DNA of 26,536 bases from a virus. A program made the position numbers and the translations under genes. The DNA is taken from IMG/VR virus record IMGVR_UViG_3300045611_000155, positions 1-26,536 of that record; one strand, 5' to 3'. The notes beneath the pieces were generated by a model. It was not told where the DNA came from and searched no databases. It was given only the letters and a program-made list of their open reading frames with translations. Position 1 is the first letter of the stretch, and every line of letters starts with the position of its first letter. Below are positions 1-7,443 of this stretch, piece by piece.

Positions 1-436
1 TCACGGCGTTGGTGACTTCGACGTCCTTCCTGACCGGATTAATGATCTCCTTGTCAACAAACACCGGACGCTCAACCTCGACCTCTTTGTAAACTGGCTT
101 TTCGCAGTTAACTTCTTTGTACTTAATCTGGAGTTCCTCCACTATCTTGGGAACCTTGATTGTACTAATACGCTCGTCTATGGCCTTGCTTAACTTCTGC
201 TCTATAAGCGCAAAGATCTTTTCAGCGATCTTATCAGCGGTGCCCAAAGCAATATCGTTAGCAATTTGCTCAAACCCTACGGGAACCTTGATAGGCTCAT
301 CTACGAAAATAGGAACTTTGACTACAACATCCTCGAACACGGGAACATTTACTTTATACTCTGTTTGCACTAACTTCAATCCCGACATGATTTCTAGCTC
401 TTTTACTTTCCCTTGAGGATTATTAGTCTGCTCCAT
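1..436 (-). CDS. Repeat-rich probable virion protein, cut by the left window edge
   Basis: An open frame starts at ATG 436-434 and runs off the window edge without a stop, giving 145 visible residues. GGGAG lies four bases before the ATG and overlaps the end of the upstream gene. The protein alternates Val/Pro/acidic strands: a motif of the type PVFxDxxxxxPxFVD occurs near residues 31-50, and PVYKEVEVERPVFVDKEI near residues 113-130. A helical, charged stretch of about 60 residues (GTADKIAEKIFALIEQKL and onward) separates the two strand-rich blocks. The position at the end of the head and minor-structural cluster suggests a virion component. I do not recognise a family, and the C-terminus is missing, so a fibre, connector or chaperone role is only a guess. 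Confidence 0.7.
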   Translation of the reverse strand, partial: MEQTNNPQGKVKELEIMSGLKLVQTEYKVNVPVFEDVVVKVPIFVDEPIKVPVGFEQIANDIALGTADKIAEKIFALIEQKLSKAIDERISTIKVPKIVEELQIKYKEVNCEKPVYKEVEVERPVFVDKEIINPVRKDVEVTNAV

Positions 437-437
437 T

Positions 438-761
438 TTACTCCCTTTCGTAGGTAACGCTGATCTCTGAATCCGCAGATCCGGTTCTAATACACTTAAA
501 ATCTTTCATCTGCTGCTGACCCTTGAGCACTAAAATACCTCCGTCAAGTAACACGTGTCCTTCGGTAGACGAGGGTGTGCCACCGTTGTACTTGTATCTG
601 ATATTTCCTCCATTAAGAGTCAGAAATGCCTCAGAAGCACCGGCAAAACCACTCTGCGCGGTGTATTTAGCCGGAGTCAATACCTGGACACCCGTGGTTA
701 CCGTTAACTGTTCGTAATCATATCCTACTGTAGGCCTAAATTGTACTATTGAGCCGCTCAT
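438..761 (-). CDS. Small structural-type protein, 107 aa
   Basis: I do not recognise the family. The protein opens with a short run of alternating hydrophobic and polar residues, then carries Gly/Thr/Ser-rich beta-type sequence such as YTAQSGFAGASEAFLTLNGG and GTPSSTEGHVLLDGG. It ends in EISVTYERE. This composition resembles small beta-sandwich head or tail accessory proteins. GGAGG precedes the ATG, the stop is two bases from the next gene's start, and all neighbours are small structural-type genes on the same strand. A decoration or stabilising role is inference from context. Confidence 0.75.
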   Translation of the reverse strand: MSGSIVQFRPTVGYDYEQLTVTTGVQVLTPAKYTAQSGFAGASEAFLTLNGGNIRYKYNGGTPSSTEGHVLLDGGILVLKGQQQMKDFKCIRTGSADSEISVTYERE

Positions 762-770
762 TTAACCTCC

Positions 771-944
771 TTAACTATCATAAATTAAACAAACCATATA
801 CTTTCCGTCTTTAGTCTTTAATACTTTGGCTAACCTGATTGTCTTGGTATCGTCTATAGTCTCAAGTTTAGTCTCCATCGCGGCGGCCGCATCTTCGGCT
901 GTGCCTTTTACGATGGTGTAAGTTGTAACGCTGTATGCTGCCAT
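771..944 (-). CDS. Small protein, 57 aa, unknown function
   Basis: This short frame starts at ATG 944-942 after an AGGAGGATAA ribosome site and ends at TAA 773-771. It reads MAAYSVTTYTIVKGTAEDAA at the N-terminus, followed by an acidic helix (METKLETIDDTKTIR) and a beta-like C-terminus ending VCLIYDS. It sits nine bases from the upstream gene and nine from the downstream one, with the regular spacing of the other small genes in this run. The shape (strand, helix, strand ending in an aliphatic/Tyr pair) recalls the 50-residue gene at 2005-2157. No function can be assigned. Confidence 0.7.
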   Translation of the reverse strand: MAAYSVTTYTIVKGTAEDAAAAMETKLETIDDTKTIRLAKVLKTKDGKYMVCLIYDS

Positions 945-952
945 TTATCCTC

Positions 953-1138
953 CTATACGATTGTCCCGGTCGTGACCAGAACCCCAAAATAATCACTACC
1001 CTCTGATTCGAGAATGTCGATAAGCTTAATCGGGTTATTGGTAGAATCCTGCAATTCTAAGGCAGTTTTTAGGGCAGCCAGGATTGTCGCAGGACTACCA
1101 TCAACCGAAACGGTTTTGTTCGCTACATAATTAGCCAT
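953..1138 (-). CDS. Small protein, 61 aa, unknown function
   Basis: The frame starts at ATG 1138 with GGAGGATAG just upstream and ends in TTGTIV. It has a basic N-terminal strand (MANYVANKTVSVDG), an alanine/leucine helix (ATILAALKTALELQD) and a C-terminal strand (YFGVLVTTGTIV). This alpha/beta pattern is common in small accessory genes around phage heads, but I cannot name a family. Its neighbours are equally small genes in the same operon, separated by 8-9 bases. Confidence 0.7.
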   Translation of the reverse strand: MANYVANKTVSVDGSPATILAALKTALELQDSTNNPIKLIDILESEGSDYFGVLVTTGTIV

Positions 1139-1147
1139 CTATCCTCC

Positions 1148-1579
1148 TTACGCCATATTGAGGTTCGCCCAAGACCATTGCCAAGGCTTACCAGGATATT
1201 CGAACGTAATGGCGGTCAGGTTGTTCGCTCCTGTGCCGTCAGCATCTGCAATAGTTGCAGTAGTCACCTTAACTTCTACTTCCTTGCCGCCGTCTTCGCT
1301 TACCCATAAAGAACCGGGATTTGCCTTAGCTGTCGCGTTTGCAAAAGCATCTCCTAAGTGAACCATCCTAGAATCAGCTGAAAACTTTAACATTGTGCCA
1401 TCAGCCAGTAAAACATCCTGATTAGCTCCGGCTCCGGCATACGTACCAGTTTCACCAAGATCATAGAGATAAATCTGGAAAGTTTGTCCTGTTCCGCTAA
1501 CTGTAGTAGTTTTACCATCAGTTTTTACCCACGGACTGTTTGACGTGTCAATCGTGATTGTTCTGAGTGCATCTGCCAT
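1148..1579 (-). CDS. Probable structural protein, 143 aa
   Basis: The protein is rich in Thr, Gly, Ala and Asp and looks almost wholly beta: TITIDTSNSPWVKTDGKTTT near the start, FQIYLYDLGETGTYAGAGAN in the middle, and VEVKVTTATIADADGTGANN before a Trp-rich end (PGKPWQWSWANLNMA). No Cys and few Lys/Arg fit a secreted or capsid-surface beta protein. GGAGAAATAA precedes the ATG. Similar composition is seen in the gene at 6081-6503 just after the capsid gene. I infer a head-decoration, head-completion or tail-surface role without a recognised family. Confidence 0.7.
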   Translation of the reverse strand: MADALRTITIDTSNSPWVKTDGKTTTVSGTGQTFQIYLYDLGETGTYAGAGANQDVLLADGTMLKFSADSRMVHLGDAFANATAKANPGSLWVSEDGGKEVEVKVTTATIADADGTGANNLTAITFEYPGKPWQWSWANLNMA

Positions 1580-1581
1580 AT

Positions 1582-1740
1582 TTATTTCTCCTCTTTAAGT
1601 GAACCCGATGTCGGGTCGTATTTTACTCGGCTGAATTCACCGTGCACCGCCAAGTCAGCGTTCTCTCTTGCTATCCTTGCCTCTTCCTTTGCCTTCAGGT
1701 ACTCTTTACTCTGTCGTGCGTGTTCTTTCGCATCCATCAT
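1582..1740 (-). CDS. Small charged helical protein, 52 aa
   Basis: The frame starts at ATG 1740-1738, overlapping the TGA of the upstream gene as ATGA, which implies translational coupling. A second ATG follows directly. The first 30 residues are almost pure charged helix (KEHARQSKEYLKAKEEARIA), likely a short coiled coil, followed by FSRVKYDPTSGSLKEEK. It ends at TAA 1584-1582, three bases before the next start. Small coiled-coil proteins of this type occur among phage assembly factors, but no family is recognised here. Confidence 0.65.
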   Translation of the reverse strand: MMDAKEHARQSKEYLKAKEEARIARENADLAVHGEFSRVKYDPTSGSLKEEK

Positions 1741-2012
1741 AAGCTCCATTCGTCATAGATTACGGCACATTCGGCTGTGCCTCCGCCATTCGCTATCGTC
1801 AATGTACATTCTGTCTTACAAATTAATGGATGTGAGAAGATAAACTGCTGTGTCGTGTTCGCCGGTGAATATATCCGGACTAATTCAGTCGTTGAGTCTT
1901 GGATAATAACATTCGCTCCGGCAGCAGTAGCGGTAAAAATTACTTCATAGACCTTGATTGGTACGTTATTCTCTACATCGCCTGTCGCGGTAAGTTTCTT
2001 TACTTTAGCCAT
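1737..2012 (-). CDS. Probable small virion protein, 91 aa
   Basis: I place the start at ATG 2012, after GAGGAAGTATCTA. An upstream in-frame ATG at 2057 has no ribosome site and would extend far into the preceding gene. The protein reads MAKVKKLTATGDVENNVP, then beta strands (IKVYEVIFTATAAGANVIIQ, ELVRIYSPANTTQQFIFSHP) and two Cys near the end (CKTECTLTIANGGG). This beta-sandwich-like pattern suits a small capsid-surface or tail-attachment protein, by inference. Its TGA overlaps the next ATG, and its start overlaps the preceding stop region by eight bases. Confidence 0.7.
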   Translation of the reverse strand: MAKVKKLTATGDVENNVPIKVYEVIFTATAAGANVIIQDSTTELVRIYSPANTTQQFIFSHPLICKTECTLTIANGGGTAECAVIYDEWSL

Positions 2013-2157
2013 TAGATACTTCCTCGTAAACAACACAAATGCCAATGTCTCTATCAAATATAGAGATAACCTTTATCTTGTCTGCTTGTTCTCGTAACCA
2101 CTTGTTTATATTCTCTTCGTTACTATCTTCTTTCCAGAAATTTTTTATCTGCGTCAT
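2005..2157 (-). CDS. Small protein, 50 aa, resembling the Cse60-type fold
   Basis: The frame starts at ATG 2157-2155 with AGGAGGCCTG directly upstream and ends at TAA 2007-2005 inside the next gene's start. The layout is a short strand, an acidic helix (EDSNEENINKWLREQADKIK), then VISIFDRDIGICVVYEE. That strand-helix-strand arrangement with a final aliphatic strand ending in Tyr resembles small Cse60-like proteins often found near phage structural genes. The similarity is by eye and weak. No function is known from the sequence. Confidence 0.6.
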   Translation of the reverse strand: MTQIKNFWKEDSNEENINKWLREQADKIKVISIFDRDIGICVVYEEVSNG

Positions 2158-2165
2158 CAGGCCTC

Positions 2166-2537
2166 CTAAATTTTTGTTATTTGCTCTACTTCTATTTTAT
2201 TATTACAATGCGGGCATAGAATACCGCTCTTAACATAAATCCAATTCTTGTTAGTAGAGCGAATGTGCAAACGAGCATGCTCAGAGCGCCCCTTGAACAA
2301 TTCAAGATTCTCTATTCTGTTATCTTGGCGATTTCCGTTTTTATGATGCACGTACTCATCCTTACAAAGAGGACGCCCAAGATGTTCTGACATAACATAT
2401 CTATGCTCTAATACATAACCTCTTCCGTTAGCATTAGGATGTCCATGCATACGAAGACGGATATATTGGTCTCCTCGTACTGAACGAGTAACTTCTTTAA
2501 AACGCCGAAGTTGCCCCTTGCTCATATTCTGTTTCAT
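2166..2537 (-). CDS. HNH homing-type endonuclease
   Basis: The protein carries a clear HNH signature: [20 protein letters not shown] at about residues 61-80, with His64-His65, Asn67 and Asn77, followed by a conserved EHARLH, and a C-terminal CPHC pair near residues 108-111. Upstream [18 protein letters not shown] is typical of free-standing phage HNH nucleases of this class. I choose ATG 2537, which has GGAA at good spacing; longer frames from 2609 lack a ribosome site and would overlap the methyltransferase end. It lies just after the second glycosyltransferase/methyltransferase pair and looks like an inserted selfish gene. Confidence 0.85.
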   Translation of the reverse strand: MKQNMSKGQLRRFKEVTRSVRGDQYIRLRMHGHPNANGRGYVLEHRYVMSEHLGRPLCKDEYVHHKNGNRQDNRIENLELFKGRSEHARLHIRSTNKNWIYVKSGILCPHCNNKIEVEQITKI

Positions 2538-2571
2538 AATTTCCGTTCTTACATAGACACCTATAGGCATA

Positions 2572-3396
2572 TTAAAAGTAACGACGCTGACAAATAATAT
2601 GAAGGTCAAACCAACTCATGAACTTGCTCGAAATATTACGTCTTTTCATGATTATATTGAATCCTAATCTTTCGAGTTCCCGGCACAATGCGCGCTCTGA
2701 CCAGAGGATGTAGTGCTCTTTCCCCTTAAGATGCGGCCAACCGCGTACAGTATGCTTGTAAATAAAGTCAGTGTCGGGTGTACTAATGAACAATACGCCA
2801 TCCGGAGACAGTAGATCATAGGCCTTATTAAGAGCAGCCAAAGGATCAGGCAAATGCTCCAGGACATGACCCATCCAGATAAGATCAAACTTACGGTCAA
2901 TTTTTTCCAAGCCGGTAGCCTGCTGAATGGAATCACCTGAGAGAGAAAAATCATAGGTCAGAAAGTCTCCTTTATAAATGTTACCCTTGCCAGTTAGTGT
3001 TGGGTTAACGTCTATGGCCCAGGTAAGCCAACCTCGCTCTTCCATGGACTGGAGGATGAATGGAACGCAGAACCCTACTTCCAACATCATACGGCCATAA
3101 GTCAACTCCTCTATTAACGGAGCGTAGAGTCGGAGTAAGTAGTTGTACCGCTCTCTGGCCTGTTTTCCCTCCGCTAACTGGGCAACATACTTCTCATCAT
3201 AGATCTCTTTGCCGACCGGAAACTCGCTCTGGAACACCACGCCGCACTGGCAGAAGTACCAGACGGAGGTATCGTTCGTCTTACTATCCTGGATCGCTTC
3301 CGCCACGACAGTCTGAACGTTACAAATGGGACAGAACTGGGGCGTGATCTTTACTTGCTTTGGCTCTTGTTCCGATAACACTTTTGATTCGGTCAT
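2572..3396 (-). CDS. Zinc-finger class I SAM methyltransferase (second of two paralogs)
   Basis: The start is ATG 3396, with GGAAAGG five bases upstream; the longer frame from 3441 has no such site. An N-terminal CPICN and a later CQC suggest a zinc knuckle. The SAM-binding core follows: [13 protein letters not shown] (motif I region), AIDVNP (acidic end of strand 2), [17 protein letters not shown] (motif IV/post-I) and GVLFISTPD. The C-terminal stretch [20 protein letters not shown], then KRRNIS, matches the paralog at 4324-5064 almost position by position. The zinc-plus-Methyltransf_23 layout is known among sugar and small-molecule methyltransferases, so a sugar substrate delivered by the adjacent GT9 enzyme is plausible. 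It overlaps that gene by 77 bases. Confidence 0.8.
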   Translation of the reverse strand: MTESKVLSEQEPKQVKITPQFCPICNVQTVVAEAIQDSKTNDTSVWYFCQCGVVFQSEFPVGKEIYDEKYVAQLAEGKQARERYNYLLRLYAPLIEELTYGRMMLEVGFCVPFILQSMEERGWLTWAIDVNPTLTGKGNIYKGDFLTYDFSLSGDSIQQATGLEKIDRKFDLIWMGHVLEHLPDPLAALNKAYDLLSPDGVLFISTPDTDFIYKHTVRGWPHLKGKEHYILWSERALCRELERLGFNIIMKRRNISSKFMSWFDLHIICQRRYF

Positions 3397-4327
3397 ATAA
3401 CCTTTCCGGTTTAATCCCCTCGGCCATACACCAGGCCGCATGAGTTACAAACTCAATCGGGCATTGTATACTGTGGTCATAAATAAGTCTAAAGCATGGC
3501 GCACAGGCGCACTCTGCTTCCAACGAGTAATCATTCAGGAAATGCTTTGTGATGTTAGTCCTCGTGGTATGCCCAAGAACCCCAATTTTCGGCGTTGGGT
3601 AGCATCCGCTCGCGTGTAATACGCCGGTGTCGGGAGAAATCACTAAATCTACGAGGCTCGTCAGCGCCATCGCGGTTCTCGCGGGAATTCTTCCGCTTAA
3701 GTTCAAGATGTTTTCGTCGGTTATACTTTCTAACAATTGACATTTTTCATCTCCCGTAGTTATAAACCTGACGTTATTAAAATTCTTCAATACCTCTCCC
3801 ATCACAAAATCCGCCCAGGGATAGACCTTCTGGTGGCCAGAGCCTGAGAGCTGCCAGAGTATATTGATCTTATCGGGGATAATATGTTTCTTCGCTTCCT
3901 CCACTTCGAAAGGAGTAAAGTAGAGTTCGGGAAGCTTCTGGCAACCCTCAAGCCCAGCCCACTTTTCCGTGGCTTCATAATAATTTACGTTAAAAAGATC
4001 GAACCTTTCCTTCTTCGTGTAGTTATACGCCGGCTGGAAAGGATGGGCGACTGTGTTACACTCCAGAGACTCTGAGAAATTGATAAACTTGTCCGGATTT
4101 ATTTCTTTCTTGATTTTTTCCCAGTGCTCCGGAAGATCATCGATTGACATTTTTTCATCATGTTCGATAAACTCGTCCACGTTCGGGTTGTTCTCGAGAA
4201 CTTCCTTTCCTCTTTTATTAGTGTTAAGAATGACATGGTACCCTAACTCCTTTAAACGTTTTAACACTGGAGTTATGATAATCATATCTCCATAAGCCCC
4301 GTACCGAATAACTAGCGCTTTCTTCAT
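3320..4327 (-). CDS. Glycosyltransferase family 9 (heptosyltransferase-like), second of two paralogs
   Basis: The start is ATG 4327, overlapping the upstream TGA as ATGA. The N-terminus KKALVIRYGAYGDMIIITPV is the GT9 signature of ADP-heptose:LPS heptosyltransferases (R-x-G-A-x-G-D loop). The second Rossmann-like domain shows WQLSGSGHQKVYPWADFV and later the donor-site block LVISPDTGVLHASGCYPTPK. A Cys cluster (CACAPCF) lies near the C-terminus. Size (335 aa) is normal for GT9. GT9 enzymes transfer sugars from nucleotide donors to LPS core. In a late phage operon the acceptor could be a virion protein or host LPS; that choice is open. It forms a unit with the methyltransferase at 2572-3396. 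Confidence 0.85.
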   Translation of the reverse strand: MKKALVIRYGAYGDMIIITPVLKRLKELGYHVILNTNKRGKEVLENNPNVDEFIEHDEKMSIDDLPEHWEKIKKEINPDKFINFSESLECNTVAHPFQPAYNYTKKERFDLFNVNYYEATEKWAGLEGCQKLPELYFTPFEVEEAKKHIIPDKINILWQLSGSGHQKVYPWADFVMGEVLKNFNNVRFITTGDEKCQLLESITDENILNLSGRIPARTAMALTSLVDLVISPDTGVLHASGCYPTPKIGVLGHTTRTNITKHFLNDYSLEAECACAPCFRLIYDHSIQCPIEFVTHAAWCMAEGIKPERLYDRIKSVIGTRAKASKDHAPVLSHL

Positions 4328-5064
4328 TTTTGGAAAATCAGGTGATAATCTCCTGTACAAACAAAATCTGGATCTATGTTACGTTTATGGTAAACTTTCT
4401 TAAATCCCAGATTTTCTAACTTCTCAATAAAACTATCCATATCCCAAAGGATATGATGTTCTCTCAATACCCAATGCTGCCACTGATGCGGATGTTCCCA
4501 GTTGATAAACCAGGGGTCTGGCATAGCCACAAATAATAATCCCTTTTCATTCAAAGAGTTATATAGATTACTTGCTACAGTCAATGGATCTTTAAAATGC
4601 TCAAAGATATGGGATGCCCAAATAACATCATAACCACGCAAGTGAATTGCCTCTTCTACGTTCCAGTTAATTATGCTATGTTGTTCTGACTTTACATTAG
4701 GGTTAATATCAATCCCGATTGTTCCCCAGCCCTCTTTCTTGGCTTCATCTAATAACACCTGATTGATAGAACCAATCTCGCCAAAGACCTTTATGTTACT
4801 ATTGAACTCCTTAAGCATAGGGAAGTAGCGGGAATACCTTCTTATAGCCTCAGTAATAACTTCCTGTTGGTAATGCTTCTGGTAATTCTCGTCATAGATC
4901 CGCTGGTCTATATTCACCCAGTCTGTATAGAATATGTTAGAGCAATTACAGAAAGAATACCCCCTATCTAATACAGGCATAGCCATCTTGAAGTTCTCTG
5001 GATTTCTTACCAGGCCCTGAACATAGATAGGATTAACCCTACCACAAACAGGGCACTCTTGCAT
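4324..5064 (-). CDS. Zinc-finger class I SAM methyltransferase (first of two paralogs)
   Basis: I place the start at ATG 5064, eight bases after the upstream stop, so the protein opens with MQECPVCGRV; a longer frame from 5112 would overlap the upstream gene by 41 bases. CPVCG and a later CNC look like a zinc knuckle. The SAM fold shows GEIGSINQVLL (a degenerate motif I), IGIDINPN, DVIWASHIFEHFKDPL and KGLLFVAMPDP. The C-terminal block REHHILWDMDSFIEKLENLG, then KRNIDPDF, parallels its paralog at 2572-3396. The glycine-rich loop is less canonical than usual, so activity is not certain. It sits between two GT9 genes and probably acts on the same sugar or acceptor. Confidence 0.78.
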   Translation of the reverse strand: MQECPVCGRVNPIYVQGLVRNPENFKMAMPVLDRGYSFCNCSNIFYTDWVNIDQRIYDENYQKHYQQEVITEAIRRYSRYFPMLKEFNSNIKVFGEIGSINQVLLDEAKKEGWGTIGIDINPNVKSEQHSIINWNVEEAIHLRGYDVIWASHIFEHFKDPLTVASNLYNSLNEKGLLFVAMPDPWFINWEHPHQWQHWVLREHHILWDMDSFIEKLENLGFKKVYHKRNIDPDFVCTGDYHLIFQK

Positions 5065-5071
5065 TATCCTA

Positions 5072-6070
5072 TCAGGATATTTGAGCAGGCTCTTTCCGCA
5101 CTGAGTAGTCATAAGCTTTCTCCACTTGCTTCATAACTAAATCTACATCAAAGAATACACATAAAGGATATCCGTCCTTGACCGGGCATCCTATAAATTT
5201 ATATTGCGCTTTGCAACACGGCGAACAAGGTGCAGGACTTTGCAAGCTGTAATCATTGGGGCAATCGTCCGGGTGATTGACCAAACTTGCACAGGTCATC
5301 ATCTGTATTGTCGGAACACCCCACATATTAGCCCCTACGCCGAAACCACTCTCCATAGTAATTACTAACTTAGAGTATTTGGCCATCAGTAAAGCCTGTC
5401 TGAATGGCATAACACCTATAATACTTTTAATCCTTGGAGAGGAAGGAATATCTAAACCATCAGAGTTCTTATCCCCGGTAAGTATAATATCCGCCTCAGG
5501 ATACTTTTTTAATATCCGCTTGATTAACTCCGGGGCGATAACCATTCTCTTGTTTAATGTCGTGCCGTTTAAGTTAATCATTATCGGGTCATGGAGTTTC
5601 GCCATATACTCCTGGGCTATAACATGCTCTTCCAACGGATAAAAAATCTCCCCTCTGTATCTACCAACTAACTCAGGATAACCGGCAGCGATTGCGCTTT
5701 GGTCATAGTAGTTTATATTGGCTAAGGCATCCCGGTTCTTTTGGTGCATAAAGTAGAGGTTAGAGGATTCTGGAGCGATTAAAGAAACTTCTATGCTGTT
5801 GAATAGATTTACAAACTTATCATATCCCTCTGAAATGATCTCCCAGTGTTTCTGGATTACAAAAGGATTAGAATAAACATTAATGCGATTTGTCGGCTCA
5901 AAGAATATCAAGTTGTCAATGAACGGATTGTAACCTAAGAGCTGGTACCCCTTGTAATTCGTTTCTACATCTACTACATTAAAACCTTGTTCCTTAAGGA
6001 GACGAGGAAGGTGCGACATGTGGATAATGTCACCATAAGCGCCATATCTTGATATCAACACCTTCCTCAT
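5072..6070 (-). CDS. Glycosyltransferase family 9 (heptosyltransferase-like), first of two paralogs
   Basis: The start is ATG 6070 with AGGAG six bases upstream; an in-frame TTG immediately before it is less likely. The N-terminus MRKVLISRYGAYGDIIHMSH repeats the GT9 loop seen in the gene at 3320-4327. The C-terminal half carries LVITMESGFGVGANMWGVPT, the usual GT9 donor-binding region, and a Cys-rich tail (PCSPCC, then FIGCPVKDGYPLC). At 332 aa it is full length. The two GT9 proteins share layout but have diverged, so the duplication is not recent. It begins the two-pair cassette directly after the gene that follows the capsid gene, which ties expression to late virion assembly. Confidence 0.85.
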   Translation of the reverse strand: MRKVLISRYGAYGDIIHMSHLPRLLKEQGFNVVDVETNYKGYQLLGYNPFIDNLIFFEPTNRINVYSNPFVIQKHWEIISEGYDKFVNLFNSIEVSLIAPESSNLYFMHQKNRDALANINYYDQSAIAAGYPELVGRYRGEIFYPLEEHVIAQEYMAKLHDPIMINLNGTTLNKRMVIAPELIKRILKKYPEADIILTGDKNSDGLDIPSSPRIKSIIGVMPFRQALLMAKYSKLVITMESGFGVGANMWGVPTIQMMTCASLVNHPDDCPNDYSLQSPAPCSPCCKAQYKFIGCPVKDGYPLCVFFDVDLVMKQVEKAYDYSVRKEPAQIS

Positions 6071-6080
6071 CAATTACTCC

Positions 6081-6503
6081 TTATCCATTCTCATTACCGA
6101 CCACGAATGTTTCGCGGATCTGTAAGACAGGACAAACTACTGCTACCGTTGCTCCAGTACCTTCTAACTGAATGACGACATCATCACCAGCGGCGAAGGC
6201 AGTCTCAGTGCAAGCACCATCTACAACAGTGTCCACGGTGTTAGTTCCGATCGTGATAGTACCGATTAAGGAAACAGCACCGGTCCCGGCTAAGGATTTA
6301 CCAAGCAGAACGTTTCTGCTCGTTCCGTTGCCAGCAGTTGTAACCATTACCTCCCAATCAGTCACAATGACCGGAGCCATAAAAGTATAAACCTGGTCAG
6401 TTGCGGCTGCAGCAGTACCGTTAAGTGCTGCTGTGTTCAGAAGTGTAACCTCTTTCTTCGACCCAAAGGTGGGGTCAGAGTATGTTCTTGAAGTATTACC
6501 CAT
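6081..6503 (-). CDS. Probable head decoration or head-accessory protein, 140 aa
   Basis: This small protein lies ten bases after the major capsid gene, with AAGGAGGGCGAT before its ATG. It is Thr/Val/Ala/Gly-rich and strongly beta in pattern (AAATDQVYTFMAPVIVTDWE, SLIGTITIGTNTVDTVVDG). There is one Trp and no long helix. Small beta proteins immediately downstream of a phage capsid gene are often capsid decoration proteins or head-fibre bases. No known family is recognised, so the role rests on position and composition. Confidence 0.72.
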   Translation of the reverse strand: MGNTSRTYSDPTFGSKKEVTLLNTAALNGTAAAATDQVYTFMAPVIVTDWEVMVTTAGNGTSRNVLLGKSLAGTGAVSLIGTITIGTNTVDTVVDGACTETAFAAGDDVVIQLEGTGATVAVVCPVLQIRETFVVGNENG

Positions 6504-6513
6504 ATCGCCCTCC

Positions 6514-7443
6514 TTAGAGTGAAGTCAGGTGAATGATTCTCGTTTCCGAGTCGTTGGTAAAATCCCAAGTGAGCTTGAATCCACCGAGATAGTACCAGGC
6601 GATGGCCTGATCTCTTCCAAAGTCTTTCGGAAGGTCAATGCGGATGTCTTCCGGAATCACGATACCTTCACGCACGGCATCGCCACCGAAGAACACGGCT
6701 TCACCATCAATACTACCAGATCCTAAGGTGTTCTTTAGGATGTTGGTTTCCTCGACAAAACGGCAGCCATAATACTGTCCGACTTCACCGTTGTACAAAG
6801 GCTTCAGCGTGGTCTGAGAAGCTTTTGCCTCGAAGAAGTCATAAAGACCCCTAATCGAGTTGGTGGAGGCGATACAGATATAGTTATTGCCATCGTATCT
6901 CGGAACATTCAACGTCTTCAGTTTGTCAATGACATCTCTTACGTTCTTGTCTGACATCGAACCAGACGAAGTCGCGGAGGCTGTTCCTGACGTGCTGAAA
7001 GTCGTTGTTGCCGTATTCACGACCGCGGCCTTGTAGACGCAAGTCTTGAATTCGGCTGCTGCTGCACTGTCCAAAACCTTAGCCATGTCATTCCTTAATA
7101 CTGTTTTCACAATATCAGGAACGGTAACATCAGCTAAAGACTGGACCTTTAAGGTGTACGGAATGGCGTTGCCATACTCGTTCACGGTCAAGGTCGACTG
7201 GACAATGGTGTAATTCCTCTTCGGAATGGTACTCGTTTCGGATAATGTACCGCCAGCGGTAGAGATATTGCTGATCTTGTTAAAGAACACTTTATCTCCA
7301 CGATTCTTGCCGGCTGCTGCTTCGGCGTTGACGAATTGCCTAAACTTCATCAACGGCTGTGCGGCATGACGAATCTGCTTGCTTAATACATTATTTGAAA
7401 GATAGCCACCGAGCGAGGATACTGCCCATAGTTGCTGTGACAT
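6514..7443 (-). CDS. Major capsid protein, N4-gp56 family type
   Basis: The 309-residue protein has features I associate with the N4-gp56/HK97-fold capsid family: an N-terminal arm with MKFRQFVNAEAAAGKNRGDK, the E-loop-like ISTAGGTLSETSTIPKRNYT, the block VNEYGNAIPYTLKVQSLADV and helices VPDIVKTVLRNDMAKVLDSA. The C-terminal half contains GNNYICIASTNSIRGLYDF and YYGCRFVEETNIL, typical of the P-domain. It follows a scaffold-like gene with a one-base overlap of stop and start and has GAGGG in front. Together with the portal and terminase upstream this fixes the head module. Confidence 0.88.
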   Translation of the reverse strand: MSQQLWAVSSLGGYLSNNVLSKQIRHAAQPLMKFRQFVNAEAAAGKNRGDKVFFNKISNISTAGGTLSETSTIPKRNYTIVQSTLTVNEYGNAIPYTLKVQSLADVTVPDIVKTVLRNDMAKVLDSAAAAEFKTCVYKAAVVNTATTTFSTSGTASATSSGSMSDKNVRDVIDKLKTLNVPRYDGNNYICIASTNSIRGLYDFFEAKASQTTLKPLYNGEVGQYYGCRFVEETNILKNTLGSGSIDGEAVFFGGDAVREGIVIPEDIRIDLPKDFGRDQAIAWYYLGGFKLTWDFTNDSETRIIHLTSL

